Assembly: GCA_037102815.1 (NCBI GenBank)
Contig: BTPP01000001.1
Location: 5,915,001-5,979,000, forward strand
From: Neurospora intermedia
Taxonomy: Eukaryota > Ascomycota > Sordariomycetes > Sordariales > Sordariaceae
DNA length: 64,000 bases
Reading direction: 5' to 3'
Shown here: one piece after another, positions 39,979 through 54,786 of the stretch
How the letters are laid out: each line of letters starts with the position of its first letter
Numbering within the stretch: position 1 is the stretch's first letter
Notes under the pieces: model-generated
What the model was told of the DNA's origin: nothing
The model's database searches: none
What the model saw: the letters and a program-made list of their open reading frames with translations, nothing else
Position numbers and translations under genes: made by a program

Positions 39979-42900
39979 GATTTATAAATAGGCTATTCTT
40001 CAAGTACCGCTCCTTCGTACGTATTTATATCAATAATATTATTATTTTTAATAATATTTAAAAAGAATACTTCGCCTACTTAACTATTATTATAAATCTC
40101 CTTAATAAATATTATATTTATATTAACACTAATAAATCTTTTACAAAGTATCCTTCTATATAATTATTAAATAGTATTATCGATAAAGAAGGTTACAAAC
40201 GTACGGAAAACTATATTAAAGCCTTTTAAAAATTAATCTTTCCTAATATACTTAATAATTTTAAAACCTACTTTAATATAGTTAAGTAATTATATTAAAA
40301 TATATTATAATTTACTATTAAGGAGGAATTACTCAATTAAAGAAAGACCGAATTATTAAAATGAATATACGAATCGGGTAATTTATAAATAGGTTCGATA
40401 AAATAAATATAATAGGTATATACTTCTAAAATTAAATTCAAACCAATATCCGAAGAACGTAAAGCCTTCTATATTATATAAGAAAACCTATATAATTAAA
40501 TATATCTTTTCCACTATATAAAAAGTAATATACTTTTTATTAAAACCAATATTAGTAATTTAGCCTATAGTATCTATATTTTCTAATTCAAATACCTATA
40601 GGACGGAGAATCTATTCCTAAAATAAGTAAAATCCTATTAACTATAATTAAACCGGTATATTTTCTATTAAAATTAATATCCCTAACCGAAAAAAAATAC
40701 GGTTCTACAAAAGTAGAAATCGCAGTTATTATTTAAACCCTACAGAAATTTCGAAAGATAATTCAATTTAATAAATATCGGATTAATATTATTATTAATT
40801 ATATTTCTACTACCGGGATTATTAGGTATACTTCGTTACGCATAATAAATTTAACTAAAATTAATTTAAAACTTATAAATACCGCTAATTAAATATTATA
40901 GTTCAATTGAAATATATTCTATATTTTTAAACTATTAAATATTATACTGGATACGCTATTAAAACTACCGACCGCCGAAACTACGGACGAGAATAATATT
41001 TCCGACGAATTAACCAATATTTAATCTAACTTTATAAAAATATAGAATATTAATTATTAAAATAATATTAACGCCTTTTTATTTATATATACTAAAATTA
41101 TCCCGGATATATATCAAATCTCGCTAATTATTATACTAGAATTTCGCTAATAATTAATCGAAGCTTATTTTAAGGATTCTAAATATATTAAAGTTCTCCG
41201 GTTAATTAATAAAACTAACATTCTAAAATATATTTATATATAATAATTAGGAAAGCGCCCAAATCTACTAACGGGCCCCTATCTACTCAAAAATAAGTTA
41301 TTTTACTATATTAATTATTAAAACGTACATCGGCTATATATTCCTCGGATTTGTATATAAATAATACTAGAATTAATATATAATAAGAAATACTATTTTA
41401 AAATTAATTGGATAATAAATAATTTAACGTACTTCTATATAAAGTGAAAGACCTAAATAGTATATAAATATATTAAATATTATAAAGTCTATTATTAAAA
41501 TTAGCGGGATAGATAACCGACCTTTAAAGAACTATTACTAATTCGAACGTTCTTAAAGCTATTTTATATAATTACTATAAATTTTATTACTAATATACCG
41601 ATAATTAAAGCGGCCAGTACTATATAGGCTCTAGAAAGTTTCCTGGAATTTAATACTATATATACTATTATTTACAAATTTAATAAAAAAGTACTACTTA
41701 TAATTAAATATTCTACCTATAGTATATAAGAATAGGCTAAAATATTACTTTGAATTTTATAGTTTTATAATTAGAGTTTATTAATAGTTATTATTAATAA
41801 TTGAAATCCTAAATTTATTTCTACTATTTAGAGGAGTATCTTTAAGGTATTAATTATTAATTTACTATTTTCAATGGCCTACTACGCTTAAACGGACGGA
41901 TAGTCGGAAAAAACGAATTAAATTACTAAAATAACTATTCGTATATAGTATATAACGAGCGTTATTCCTTAAATATTAATATTAATAATATTATAATACA
42001 ATTTAAATAATACTATTCAATCTACTATCGGGTTATTACTAAATAAATTAATATATAACTTTAAGCTACAAGCAGCCTTCGATTTACTTATACCGGATAA
42101 TTAAAAAGTTACTATAGCGGAATCTTTAATTATTATCCGTTAAGAATATTAATTTAAAGCTGCAAAGCTTCTTAATTAAACTAAAATAACTATTAAAGAA
42201 TAATATAATTCTAAATATTTTCCAATAACGTTCGACGTAAATAATAAAGTTTATTTATATTTAAATAAAGGTTATTATTTACCTAGAAGTCCGAAGAAAA
42301 AGTAGTTAATAGAGAGAATAGGCCCCTATCGAATTTTTAAAAAAATTGGCCTACTAATTTATAAATTCGATTTACCTAATATTTAACGCACCTATCCTAT
42401 TATTTCCGTAGTACATCTTTATAAGTTAGTATAAAGTTCCGATCCTTTTAATTATAAAATTCTATTACTATTACCAGTTAAAATTAATAGTTAAGAGGAA
42501 TAAAAGGTCGAAAATCTTATAGCTAAAAGTTAAGGACCGTTAAATATATAATATTTAATTAAATAAATTAGATATTAAAATAAGGATAATATATAGGAAT
42601 TATATAGTAAATTTATAAGGAATTCGAAGGAGCTAGTAAAGGACTTTAATATAGAATATCCACTAGAATTACCGTTTAGAGGTAATTATAGAAGGGTAAT
42701 TTAATGTATTAATAATACAATTTAATAAAAGCGCTATTAAAATAAATAAAGGAAGTAACCGTTTTTTCGCTGAAAGAGGGGGAGGTTACCGGAAATTATA
42801 AGAATTTAAAAGTTTTTTCCTTTATTTTATATTTTATTTTCTTTTTCGTTATATATTTCCGTAGGAAATTATATTTTCTATAATTTTCTATTAAAATTTC

Positions 42901-45626
42901 TAGAATTTTATTTAGAAGTACGCCTAAGTAGAGGTAAATTTAATATTAATAGTATATAGAATAATATATTATATATTATTTATAATTTCGATTAAAATAT
43001 TTTCTATTTTAATTAGATAAGTAAGTATAATTGTATAAAGGTAATAGTAACTATGGTTATACGTGGTAAACGGCCCCGGTAAGTAAATATTTGTAGAGGA
43101 AGAGTTTTAATATATATATATAATTTTTAAAAGAAATTAAAATTATTTAACTACTCTCACCCTTTCTCTTTTTTACTTTAATAACCTTACTACCACTTAC
43201 CTAGTCCCTACAATATTTAATTCTACTATAGCTCTTATTATATAGTAATCTTATTAAACCAATTATTATTTATTAATCTACTTTATCTTATATTCGCTAA
43301 TTATAACCTTAATATATTAAAATAGCTAATATTAATATAGAATCCCTGCCGCTAATTAATAATATAATTATTACCCTTAACGATTAAATTAATAGTTCTA
43401 ACCGCAATAATAATTTATATAGTTTTACTACAGACCGGTAGTTCGCCCTATAATTGTTCGAATATAACCCCCGGTTCGGTATATTAGTTAATATAATAAA
43501 ATACTTTAGCTATTATACTATTAACGATACTCTTAGTAAGATTATTAATTTAGGAATTAATAATATATATATTGTACTACCTAACTTTATAGCCGACCTT
43601 ATCGAATAAATAAATATAATCCCGTTTAAATAATTTTTCAATTATATTTATTATAAATATATTATTAATATATTTAATAACTTCGATTAAAATTGCACCC
43701 CCTATAATCCGCTTACTCGCCTCCCCAAATCTTTTGGTACTACTTAGGGTATTTTAATATATAACCCTAAAAAAGCGAATAATAATAAATGTATAATACT
43801 AATTTTAACCGCCAATTATCTCTTTATATTATACGAAAATAAGTTACACTCTATTTTATATAGTACTATCGATCGTACAAACGAATTAATCGATTTGGAT
43901 ATAGTAATTTTATATTCTATTAAAAGTAATCTTACTTACTTTATACTTATATTCTTATTAAATAAACTCCTTAAGGATTTAATTTTTAATAATTATTATA
44001 GACTTTAGTAAGAGTAGGTATTTAACGCTATTATTAGTTTTAATAATATTTAAATTTAGGAATTGTATTCTAATAGAGAATTCAACCTAATTTATATAAT
44101 AATAATTAAATTTAATAATATTATCTTCGGAAGAGAATATATAAAGGAATTTGTTATTGCTAGTAAGTACTTTTAAGTACGCTTCCTACCGGTTCTCTAT
44201 ATAGTTCACCTTAATAGCCGTATTATTAAGAGTAGCAATTTCGACTTCTCTAAAATTTAGGAATATAAGAAAATTATTTAATTAACTAATAAAATTTATA
44301 AAGTTTTACAATTAATAGCTAGACCGGCCTCTATCCTATCTTGTATTAAAACTCTAATCGCTAAAGTAATTCTAAGAAAGGTACGTAAAATTCCAATCCG
44401 AATTATATAGTCCTACTCGGCTATTATTAATAAAAGTAATAATAAAAGAAAAATATATCCGACCTTCACTAATACCCTCGCTAACTATAATAAAAATTAT
44501 ATTAATTTTAATATTAAGGTTAATTAAGAGCTATATATAGAAATTAAAAAGATTATTAAAATATATATAGAGAATAAAGAGGAATATAAAAGATAATTCG
44601 CCGGTAATTATTCTTTCTCGTAATATAAATTAGTTCGTAATATTAAAGCAATTCTTAATCTTACTTTTAATAAGAGACACAACAGTAATACTAATTTTAC
44701 CGATCGTATCTCCTCAAAGGCAACGTTATTTACTATCTAATATTTTAATTACAATACTAAATTTCCTAAGTAGATCGGTAGTCTATTAAATAAACTTAGT
44801 TATTTTTATTATACTTAAGTAGCACCTACTAAATTGGCTTTAAATAAACTTCCTATAATTAAGAAGGTAATTAACCGTATTATTAAAGTTAGTAGAAAAC
44901 TTATAATATTCATTAACTTTATTTCTTATAAAGAAATTAAAGGAATATTAATAAACGTTTCGGAGAAGTAAATTATAATATTAACGGCTTCTAACGAATA
45001 TTAAGGAAGAATTATATAAATAATATAAGTAGAATTAACGTCCCTTCGCACTAAATTTAAAGAAGTATAAAAATTTTATATCTAATACTATCCTATAACC
45101 TTATTTACTAATAGAATCCGTATACCTAATACTCTTCCTAATATTACTATTCTTTATAATATTTATTCTAATAACCTTTCGCCTTAGCCTATACCTAATT
45201 TAACCGGATTATCTAATAAACTTTATACTATATCGGCTCGCTCAGACTTTCGCTTTAATACTTTATCTTTTACCCACTCCCCTCACTATAATTACCTTCC
45301 TATAAACTAGGAGTAGGAGGACTCTCTACTAGGATATAAATATTCCTATTAAAATATATATTATATAAATAAGAATAATAAAATGGAGGAGGATAAATTT
45401 AACAATCGTTTACCTTATTACGGATATAATTATTAAAGGATCGGTACTAAGTTATTAAACTATATACTCTATTCGGGTAGGCGTATATTTTTATATCTAT
45501 TAACTAATTTAAATATAAGCGAATAGATAGAGACTCTAATAAATAACCGGATCTTTTATATATATAATTAAATTTAATAATATTGCGTAAATAGCGAGCA
45601 CTCTTCTCCTTTTATTAAGGGGGAGA

Positions 45627-45965
45627 TATTATAGGGTATTCTTAGTAAATACCTAAATATTTTATCTTATTATAATAGCAGTTCATTAAAGCGTATAGTT
45701 TATTATATAAGAGTATTCATCCCGTCAACCTTTATTAAAATTAACGGATTATTAATTTATATTATACTAACTTTATATTTATTTTACTTATACTCAGTAA
45801 AGTCGTATACGAAGTCCTAAATTGAGGCTCGCAATAAGTCTTATCCTCAACTTCCTTTAATAAGACTATTATTAATCGTTACGTACTATTACTCTATCCA
45901 GCAACTAATTACTTACTCTATTATTCTCTATTATTATTACTTGTAAAGTATATTATCGCATAATA
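45627..45965 (+). repeat. element D 3' LTR
   Basis: 339 bp, preceded by the polypurine tract at 45,617-45,626 and followed by TSD ccggt. Confidence 0.85.
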
Positions 45966-47024
45966 CCGGTATTGTCGTCCGAATTATTAATTTTGTAATA
46001 GTATTATACTAAATTCTAGAGGATTATATTCCGCAATATAAAGTCTATAGTAACCTTCTTCTTAGACTTTCGAAGGTCTATATTTTCCTTAATTAAGTAA
46101 GTAATTATAGTATTCCAATCGATAATCTTACTTTCCTTTAGAGCAATTTTAGTACTTAACTTTTCAATTTGAGCGGTAACGGTAGATAGTAAGTCCCGTA
46201 TCTTATTTAATTTATATTAGGTTTAGAATAGATTATTTTAGACTTTATTTATTTCGGCTAACAATCTTAAACAATTTAAACATCCTCCTAATAGGTTAGA
46301 AGGTCCGGTATATTCGAAGGCTTCTCTATTATTATTATTCTAATTATTATACGAACTTTAGTAGTTAAAATAGGAATTGTCGTTACAATCGGAATCGCCT
46401 TCGGGAATATTATAATTATCTATATTGTCTAAACGTTTATTCTCGGCTTAGGTTTAGGAGTTTATAGCAATACTTAATTTAGTAATACTAAAAGTAATTT
46501 CTTCTTATAAATCGCAATTCTTCTTGTACAACGCGGTATTCTCGTATTTTAATTAGTTTAATTCTTCCGAATTATCCTTATAAGAAGTAGTAAGATTACG
46601 TTTAGAATTGGCGGTAGTATTTTTAAGGACGGTTACCTTATTCTTAAATTCCAAATTCTCTTCCTTAATTACCTTCCAATAATTTAGAAAATTGAAGGTA
46701 TATTTATATATTTTACTTAAATTAATATTTAAGTTAATAGTAATAACCTAATAACCCCGCTATTAAGTTAGAGTAGCCTCAGTAAAAATTATACGCAATT
46801 TAATTTCTTAAAATATAGTTTCTATACCCTCCTTATTGCCTTCGTAAATATTTTTAAAAATAGAGAAATCGATAAGTAAAGGTCTAATACACGACTCGTT
46901 ATATTACAAATAATATAACTAATAGGCTTTATTAACCTTTGTAAAAGGCCTAAAGGTAAAGGTAGGGCTATCTCCCTTTTTAGAATAGTATTTAGCAATT
47001 ATATTAATTTTCGTATATAGGAAC

Positions 47025-47287
47025 TATTATAGGGTTAGCCTGTGTGCCTTGTGCCTAGTGCTAGCGTACAGTAGCTTCTAAGACTGCCGTACGCTATTAT
47101 TACCGCCGGTAAGCTAGCTATTGCCGGTAGTTGATTGGTTAGAACGCTGCCTGCCGCGGGCCTATTAGACCCGCCGGCGGTCGCCTTTATAAGGCTAGCC
47201 TTCCGGGCACTCGGCTATACTTCTCTTCCTTTCTCCTTCGTGTAATTATGTATAATTATATCTACTATCTACCCTTTGCCCGTAATA
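47025..47287 (+). repeat. element B 5' LTR
   Basis: 263 bp, begins at TATTATAGGGTTAGCC and ends CCGTAATA, preceded by TSD ggaac. Confidence 0.88.
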
Positions 47288-50200
47288 ATTAATTATACCT
47301 TTTAACTATTGTATTTATAGCATAAAACCTTTCTTTCTTTTATCGTACAATTAATCTTCAATATTAACGCGCGCGTATAGGAATCGCCTCGTTATCGAGT
47401 CGCCGAATCCAACACCCTAAGACCCTAATAATTATAATTATAATAGTTATAATCCTAATCCCGCTCCCTTTATTTAGTAAATAAGAGTAAGTACTCTTTA
47501 TTTAAGGAATAAGAGACCGCCTCGTACAACTATCTTTCTTATATTTAACAATAAGAGTAGTAATTATATATCCTTCTTACCTATTAGTAGTATTAACAAT
47601 CTTATTAATTTTAATACCCCTCCTAAAAATATATTATTTAATTTAAACGATATTTACGAAATATTTAATAAAATTATTAATATTACCGATATCGCCGTTT
47701 ATTAAATAATATTTATTAAACTCCTTCCTTTAATAACGGTTAATAACTTTCTTATTAGTATTTATAATAACGAGGAAGGGAAGGCTATTCCCCGCGCTTA
47801 TTTCAATATAATTAACAATATTATTTAAAACCCTACCTTCTATTTAATCGTCGCCCTACTTAATTGCCTTTACTATAATAATTTCGTTCAATATAAGGAT
47901 ATTGTTATTAACCTCGAACGTAGCGAAGACGAATTGAAGATTATCCGCACGGTAGCTACTAAGGTTTAGGACGATTTCGATTAGAAGAACCTTAATTATT
48001 TTAATTTAATAATTAAATTTAACGCCCTCTAAAAAAAGTTTATTAACCTTACTATAAACTATATTATATTTAAATTTTATAATATTAATATTAAATTTGT
48101 ATATAATAACTTTATTAAAGTATTTAGTATTGATACTAATAAGATATCGTCCTTAAAATAAATTATAAAGAACCCGCCGATCTTTATTAGTAAGGAGAAT
48201 ATTAACGCCGTTCGTAAGTATAAAATCTTTAAGGTATAATATTTCTATATTTAATTTTAGTAGAAGTATAACCCCCTTCTTTATATTAATAAAGATATTA
48301 AAATTATTTATACTACTATATTTTTAAGTCCTAAAATTTTGTTCGGAATTTAAAATAATTTAAATATTATTTAGAGCGGAGGAAATATAGTTTTTTAGCG
48401 TTGGAAGATAGGCGTTGAATTTATAAAGTATTTAATTATTCGCTTTTAGAACGTTAATTTGAAAATAGACGTTAGCCGCCGTCTCGAAGAGTTCTTTATA
48501 AAAAATATATCTTTTATAGAATTCGAACTAGAATTTACTAATTTAATAAACTTTTATAGCCTTAATAATTCTATAAAGGTCTATTACCTACGTAATAAAA
48601 TTAATAAGCGCTTCCGGGATATTCTCGTATATTATAACCTTTCTGAGGCTAACGATTTTAAAAAGTAATTTATAATTTACTATACCGTCGCCGGTAACTT
48701 AGAGGATACTAATTACCGTTATAAGATAAATGCCTATATTTTTAGTAATAGCGCCCCCGTTAGTAATAATTCTAATAATACTAATACTAATACGGGTAGT
48801 ACTAGCTTTCGTAATACTAATAATATTCCTATTAGTTAGGGTAATAATAAAATGGACTTTAATATTATTAACCTTACTATTTTTATTTATAAGGACGTTT
48901 TTAATTAGCATACCTACGAGGGTAAATACTACTACTATAATAATAATAGTTATATCGCTCGCAATTACTTTACTTTAGTTAATTATAATTCTTAGGGTCC
49001 TTAGTATAATAAGGGTAAGAAGAATAAGAGTAAAGGAAAAAGTAAAAGTTATTATAATAGAGAGGAGGTTTGTACTACCGAAGTTGCGCTTATTACCGCC
49101 GCCGCTATTCCAATTATAGCCGCCGCTACTGCTGCAGCCGGTAATAAATACTATAATAAACTGGAAAATATTTAACCTTTATATTTAATTATATATAGAA
49201 GCCTTTCCTATTATTATTATAGAAACGAATTTTAGACTTTTTAAAGTTAGAGGGTTTGGAGGAGGTTAGAATATAATTATTAAATAGTTCTACTTCCCCA
49301 AATTTAATACTCTTATCCTCTTATATTATAATTAGATTGTATAAAGATTATTATATTACCCTTATTAATTCTAACTATTCTACGTTTACTTTTATCGATT
49401 ATTCGTTTGTTATTAAATATAACCTCCCCTATTTCCGCCTCCGTTAAGTAAAGAAGCTCGTTCTTACTAATAGAATAATTGAAAGTATTATTTCTAAAGG
49501 AATAATAATTAAGCTCTATATTAAGCACTATATTAAAATAATTACCTTCCTAATTTATAATATTTTAAAGAATTATTTAATTATTTTAGGATTCCTATAG
49601 ATATAATATTATAAATTAGAAATTAATTATAATTAATATAGGGTATGTTTTTTTAGCCCGGGATATAAAGGACGCTATTTACCTACTAACCTCTTTAAAA
49701 ATTAATTAGCGGCACCGAAAGTCTTTATTAACCGGATTTCGGCTGCGGCTATCCGTAGTAAGGTTGCTTTAATTCCCTAACTACCCCCGGGATATAACGT
49801 AATTAGAGAAGTATTAGTACTAATAATAGTAATAACCCTAGGGAATAGAGTTGCGAATTTTGTTAAAGTTATACTAATACTAGCGTTTATATTACGAAGT
49901 AGAATTATTAGTTCTATTTAAATAGAATCGCCGCCGTTGCTACCGCTACCACTACTACCTTCTACGGTAAAAGAGGTTATTATAATTCTACCCGTTGTCC
50001 GCGCTAATTATTAAACTATTTTGCCCTCTATTAAAGTACTAATAATTAATAAAGCCGGGTTTAAAGTTAGTATTATTAGTACGGCTATTCTTCTAATTAG
50101 GATTAAGAGCCTAATACGTTACGACCCTTATATCCGTCTTAACGATTAGTACGTTTTTATAAGTATAAAGCACTCTTGTACCGGTTATTACTGTAATTTT

Positions 50201-53200
50201 AATATAGATTCTTCTATTAAATTAAATAATATTAGGGAATTTAATATAGTTACTTTCAATTTTATTTACAAATCCTAATAATTGTAGCCGTACGTTACGA
50301 ATTATATTGAATTTGAAAGATTGGTTACCGCGGCGGAAATTTAAAATATAAATTTAATTAAGAAAATAATTATAAATATTATAGTTAGTAACGGTTAGTA
50401 GTATAAGGAGAGTTTCCCTCCCCTTTTCTACCCTTTTATCGATAATTTAGCTAATATTTATTTATCCGAAGAATTTCGGGAAATAGTAGTTCTAATTAAA
50501 ATAATCTATTTAATTAGTAACCTTAATTAGAATATACTATTCTACGAAGAGATAATCCGGCGGGTATATTTAATTAAGATTTCCGATAAAGATACGAAGA
50601 AGTTCTTCGATAAAGCCGACCGCCCGGTTAAAACGAAAGACGAAATTATTGCCTTCTTAAGGGAGTTGGAGGGTTGTTAATATATTAATAAGGTAATAGT
50701 ATTCTTCCTTTCCTTAGTAAAAGAAATTCTGCTTTATTAATTATATAATTATAAAATTAAATTCTAGTTGGGAGCGACTCTTCCTAACGTACGGTTGCGC
50801 CGGATATCCCTAATAGAGGCTAATATTATTAAAAAGTAGATTAATAATAATTTAAGGAAGAGTTTTATCCGTCCGTTTTAATCCGCGGCTACTTTTCCTA
50901 TTCTTTTAATTAAGAAGCTTAGTAGTAGTATCCGTATTTATATCGATTACTATAGTATTAATAATATAATATTAAAATTGTATTACCTTCTACTATTAAT
51001 TAAGGAAACCCTTAATACTATTTATTATATAAAGATTTTTATTAAATTTAATATTATTGCTATATTTAATACGATTCGTATAAAGGAAGGATATAAATAG
51101 TTTATTGCTTTTATTATTCGATTTAACCTTTATAAGTTTATTATTTGCCTATTCGGCCTCTAAGGAGCCTTGGGAACCTTTTAGAATTATATTAATAATA
51201 TTCTCTATAATATTTTAGATATATATACGATAGCGTACTTTAATAATATTCTAATTTATTCGAATAACGAAGTAGACTACGAAAATTATATTAGGGAAGT
51301 CCTATAGCGGATAATTCGAATAGGGTTATAGATTAATATTAATAAATACGAATTTTACATAATAAGGACAAAGTATTTTAATTTAATTATTACCTTAGGA
51401 GGATTTGAAATAAATTTTAATAAAGTATCCGCTATTATTATTTAGGAAGTTCTAAAAATTAAAAGAGCGTTATAATATTTCTTAGGCTTTACTAATTTTT
51501 ACCGGCGCTTTATTAAGTACTTTTCAATTATTATTAGACTGTTATATAAGTTAATTAAGAAGTTTGTAGAGTAGTAATAGATTAATAGTTATTAAAAGTC
51601 TTTCGAAGCCTTTAAGAAAGTTTTTAATAGTAGCCTAATACTCTAGATCTACGATTAATTTAAATAGACTATTATTAAGACGGACGCTTCGAATTAGGCT
51701 TATAGGAATACCCTTTCTTAATATAATAAGGAGGGAATTTTATATTTAATTGCTTACTTTAATTAGTAGTATTCCTCGGCCGAATATAATTATAATATTT
51801 ATAATAAAGAATTATTCGTTATTATTAAGGTTTTAGAGGAATGGCGCCCTAAATTAGAAGGAGTTTAAGAATTATTCGAAGTTTTTACTAATTATAAAAG
51901 TTTAAAGACTTTTATAATTAATAAGTAATTTACCCTCTGTTATATACGTTAGTTTTAATTTTTATTCCGTTTTAATTTTACAATTAAGTACTACCCTAGG
52001 TTTTTATAAGTACGTTCTAATATATTGAGTAGGAAGTTAGAAGATTTATTTAAAGATGTAAATGATGAAAGGTTATTAGTTAGGAATAAAGTTTTATTCG
52101 ATTATAATATTTTTATTAACGGGGTATTTATTTTAAAGGAGGGAAATAAGAAGGTCGACGTCGGTACTGAATATATTTATAATTTAAAAGTATTGGATAA
52201 GAAGTTAACGGATAATTTGGTAGTAGAAGGCTATAAAAAGTTAATAATATTTTAAAATATTATTATATATTTATTAAACCCTAATTATTAAATATAGTTT
52301 AAGAAAGTTAAAGACTATATAAAACGGGTCCCCTTTGTTAAATACCGTATAATTTAAGGACGAACGTACTTTTAAAACGCTATTTTTATTAATTTTATTA
52401 ATATAGAACTTTATTTTTTATTTCTCTACTATATTTATAATTTACCGGCGGCCGGGTACCCGGATTATAAGAAGATTTATTTATTATTATTATAATCCTT
52501 TTTTTAATTAGGAATATACGCCGCTATTAAATTATATTATAAGGCTTACCTAGTATATACTAAATCTAAACTATTATAATACGCCCCCTATAGTTTTTTA
52601 AAACCGTTGGTAGTCTTATTTATATTATAGAAGGATATTTCCGTTAATTATATAATTCCGTTAACCCCCTACCTATATTGCGGGTAAGAATTTAAATATA
52701 TTATTATTATTATTAATCGCTTTACTAAAATATAATATTATATTCCTATTATCGGTCTATTAGTAGAAGAATTGGCGGAGTATTTTATTGAGAAGGTCTA
52801 TAGTATTTATAGCCTACCGGATTCTATCGTTTCTAATTGCGGTACTTAATTTATTTTATAATTTTAAAGAATTTTATTATTATAATTAGAAGTCGCCTTC
52901 AAACCTTCCTCCGCCTTCTACCCTGCTATTAATAAATAGACCGAACGTATTAATATAAAAATAGAAAAATATTTCTACTTCTATATTAATTAAATTTAAG
53001 ACGATTAGGTAAATTAATTATTAATTATAGAATTCGCTAGGAATAATTTAGTTTTTAAAATTATTAACGTTTTTCCTTTCTTTATTAATTACGGTTTTTA
53101 CCCCCGTATAGGTATTAAGCCGGTAAAGCCGAACTTACTAGAAATATTAGTAATATAATAAATAGAGTATTTTAAAGCTAATAAATTAGTTAATCGATTT

Positions 53201-53954
53201 AAATAAATCTTAGATTTTATTATAAATTAAGTTTAATAAGCCTAGTAGTGCTATAAAAATAATACGAATACCCGACGGACTAATATATTAAAATATAAGA
53301 AAGGAGATAGGGTCCTTTTTAATACCGAAAACTTCGATACCGGCCGCCCCTATATTAAACTTATACCCCTCTTTAAAGGACTATTCGAAATTATTAAAGT
53401 AAATAATTATTAAATTATATTTAAATTCCTAATTAATATAAAGTATAGTCTAACCTTCTATATTAGTAAAGTTAAATTATAGGACGAAGAAGGTCTCCCG
53501 GAATAAATAAATATAGAGGAATAAAATATTCGTATTAATTATAATTAAACTATAAAGAGGACCGATAATAGGGAGGATTCTATAGAATATAAATTTAAGA
53601 GAATTAATAAATGCCGGAAGAATAATAAGGGTTGTTAAAAATATTTTATAATATAGGCACCCCTATATATACCGTTATAATAATTACGAACCGATATATT
53701 TATAGCCCCCGATATTATACGGGCTTTCTACGATAGATATTCCGAAGTACCGTACTTACTAGCTTAAACGGCGGCGGAGAAGAAGCGGAGGGAGAAGGAA
53801 AAGGAGGCGGAGCGGGGGGTTCTAATTCCGCGGCGGAGGTTATAACGATAATTATTAGTAGCGATAGAGACTTTTTAGACCGCTCGTTTAATAGGGATTT
53901 CTATTATTTTATATAATATTAGTTAGCTATATAGCTTCTTTTAGTCCGGGGAAG

Positions 53955-54217
53955 TATTATAGGGTTAGCCTGTGTACTTTGTGCCTGGTACTAGCGTACA
54001 ATAGCTTTTAAGACTGCCGTACGCTGTTATTACCGCCGGTAAGCTAGCTATTGCCGGTAGCTAATTAGTTAGAACGCTGTCTGCCGCGGGCCTATTAGAC
54101 CCGCCGGCGGTCGCCTTTATAAGGCTAACCTTCCGGGTATTCGGCTGCACTTCTCTTCCTTTCTCCTTCGTACAATTACGTATAATTACATCTACTATCT
54201 ACCCTTTGCCCGTAATA
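53955..54217 (+). repeat. element B 3' LTR
   Basis: 263 bp, same length as the 5' LTR and followed by TSD ggaac. GC-rich core preserved. Confidence 0.88.
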
Positions 54218-54786
54218 GGAACGTATATAAGTCTTCTTTCTTAAAAGTATAATATATATTAACTATTTTAGTAATAACTTCCTAGTTAAAAAATATAATA
54301 GCCTTATTAATATTATCTGGTACCTCCTCATTATCGAAATTAAATATATTAAGGGTATAAAATTAAATATCCTATTTATCTTTAATAATAATAATATTAA
54401 TCGATTGATAATAAAAAGCGTTATCCTACTTTACTATAAACTCTAGGGTAATAAGTATATCGTCGATATTAAAAGTAATTTATTTAGCGGCAACCTTATC
54501 TTTCTAGGCTTTAATAGCCTATTTTTAAATTTTACTAATTTAAATATTTATAGCGATAATTACCTTAGAGGCTGACTGTAATACGGACTACTATCCCTAT
54601 TTCAATATAAACGGCTATCCATATTTCTTTAGCAAAGCTTAGCCTACCTTCTCTTCGGGCGTATACGCTATCGCTAAAATAGACCCGAAGTTATTTACAA
54701 TACAATATAATTACTTTTCTAAAAAGCTTTATAGTAATAGGATATTTAATTTCCTCCTTAGAAAGTATATAGATTGATCTTGTAAT

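Larger units (their letters stand above)
27528..45965 (+). mobile_element. LTR retrotransposon D (Gypsy chromovirus), unusually long
   Basis: Two 339-bp LTRs (27,528-27,866 and 45,627-45,965) are flanked by the 5-bp duplication ccggt (27,523-27,527 and 45,966-45,970). A polypurine tract (AAGGGGGAGA) precedes the right LTR, so the element reads on the + strand. In order there is a gag-like region (~28.6-30.7 kb), a retropepsin-like region (~31.3-31.7 kb), reverse transcriptase (from ~32.2 kb, interrupted by element A and resuming at 39,984), RNase H, integrase (~41.2-42.3 kb, with a YYAxTDGQSExTN-type block near 41.9 kb) and a chromodomain-like tail (~42.5-42.65 kb). A further ~2.4 kb coding-like stretch lies at ~43.2-45.6 kb before the 3' LTR. 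Without A the element is ~11.2 kb. It is a fossil with many dozens of in-frame stops. Confidence 0.85.
47025..54217 (+). mobile_element. LTR retrotransposon B (Gypsy chromovirus) nested in C
   Basis: 263-bp LTRs (47,025-47,287 and 53,955-54,217) match the reverse complement of the A LTRs in their whole layout. They are flanked by the 5-bp duplication ggaac (47,020-47,024 and 54,218-54,222). Coding is on the + strand: gag (~48.0-49.2 kb; a stretch starting near 48,459 closely parallels one in A), protease and reverse transcriptase (~49.2-51.6 kb, with a YIDYYSINN-type segment near 50,945), RNase H, integrase (~52.4-53.4 kb) and a chromodomain-like tail (~53.55-53.75 kb, with a PDIIRAFYDRY segment). 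A short polypurine tract (CCGGGGAAG) precedes the right LTR. It is 7,193 bp. It is a fossil with dozens of RIP-type stops, inserted in the gag-side part of element C and so younger than C. Confidence 0.88.
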
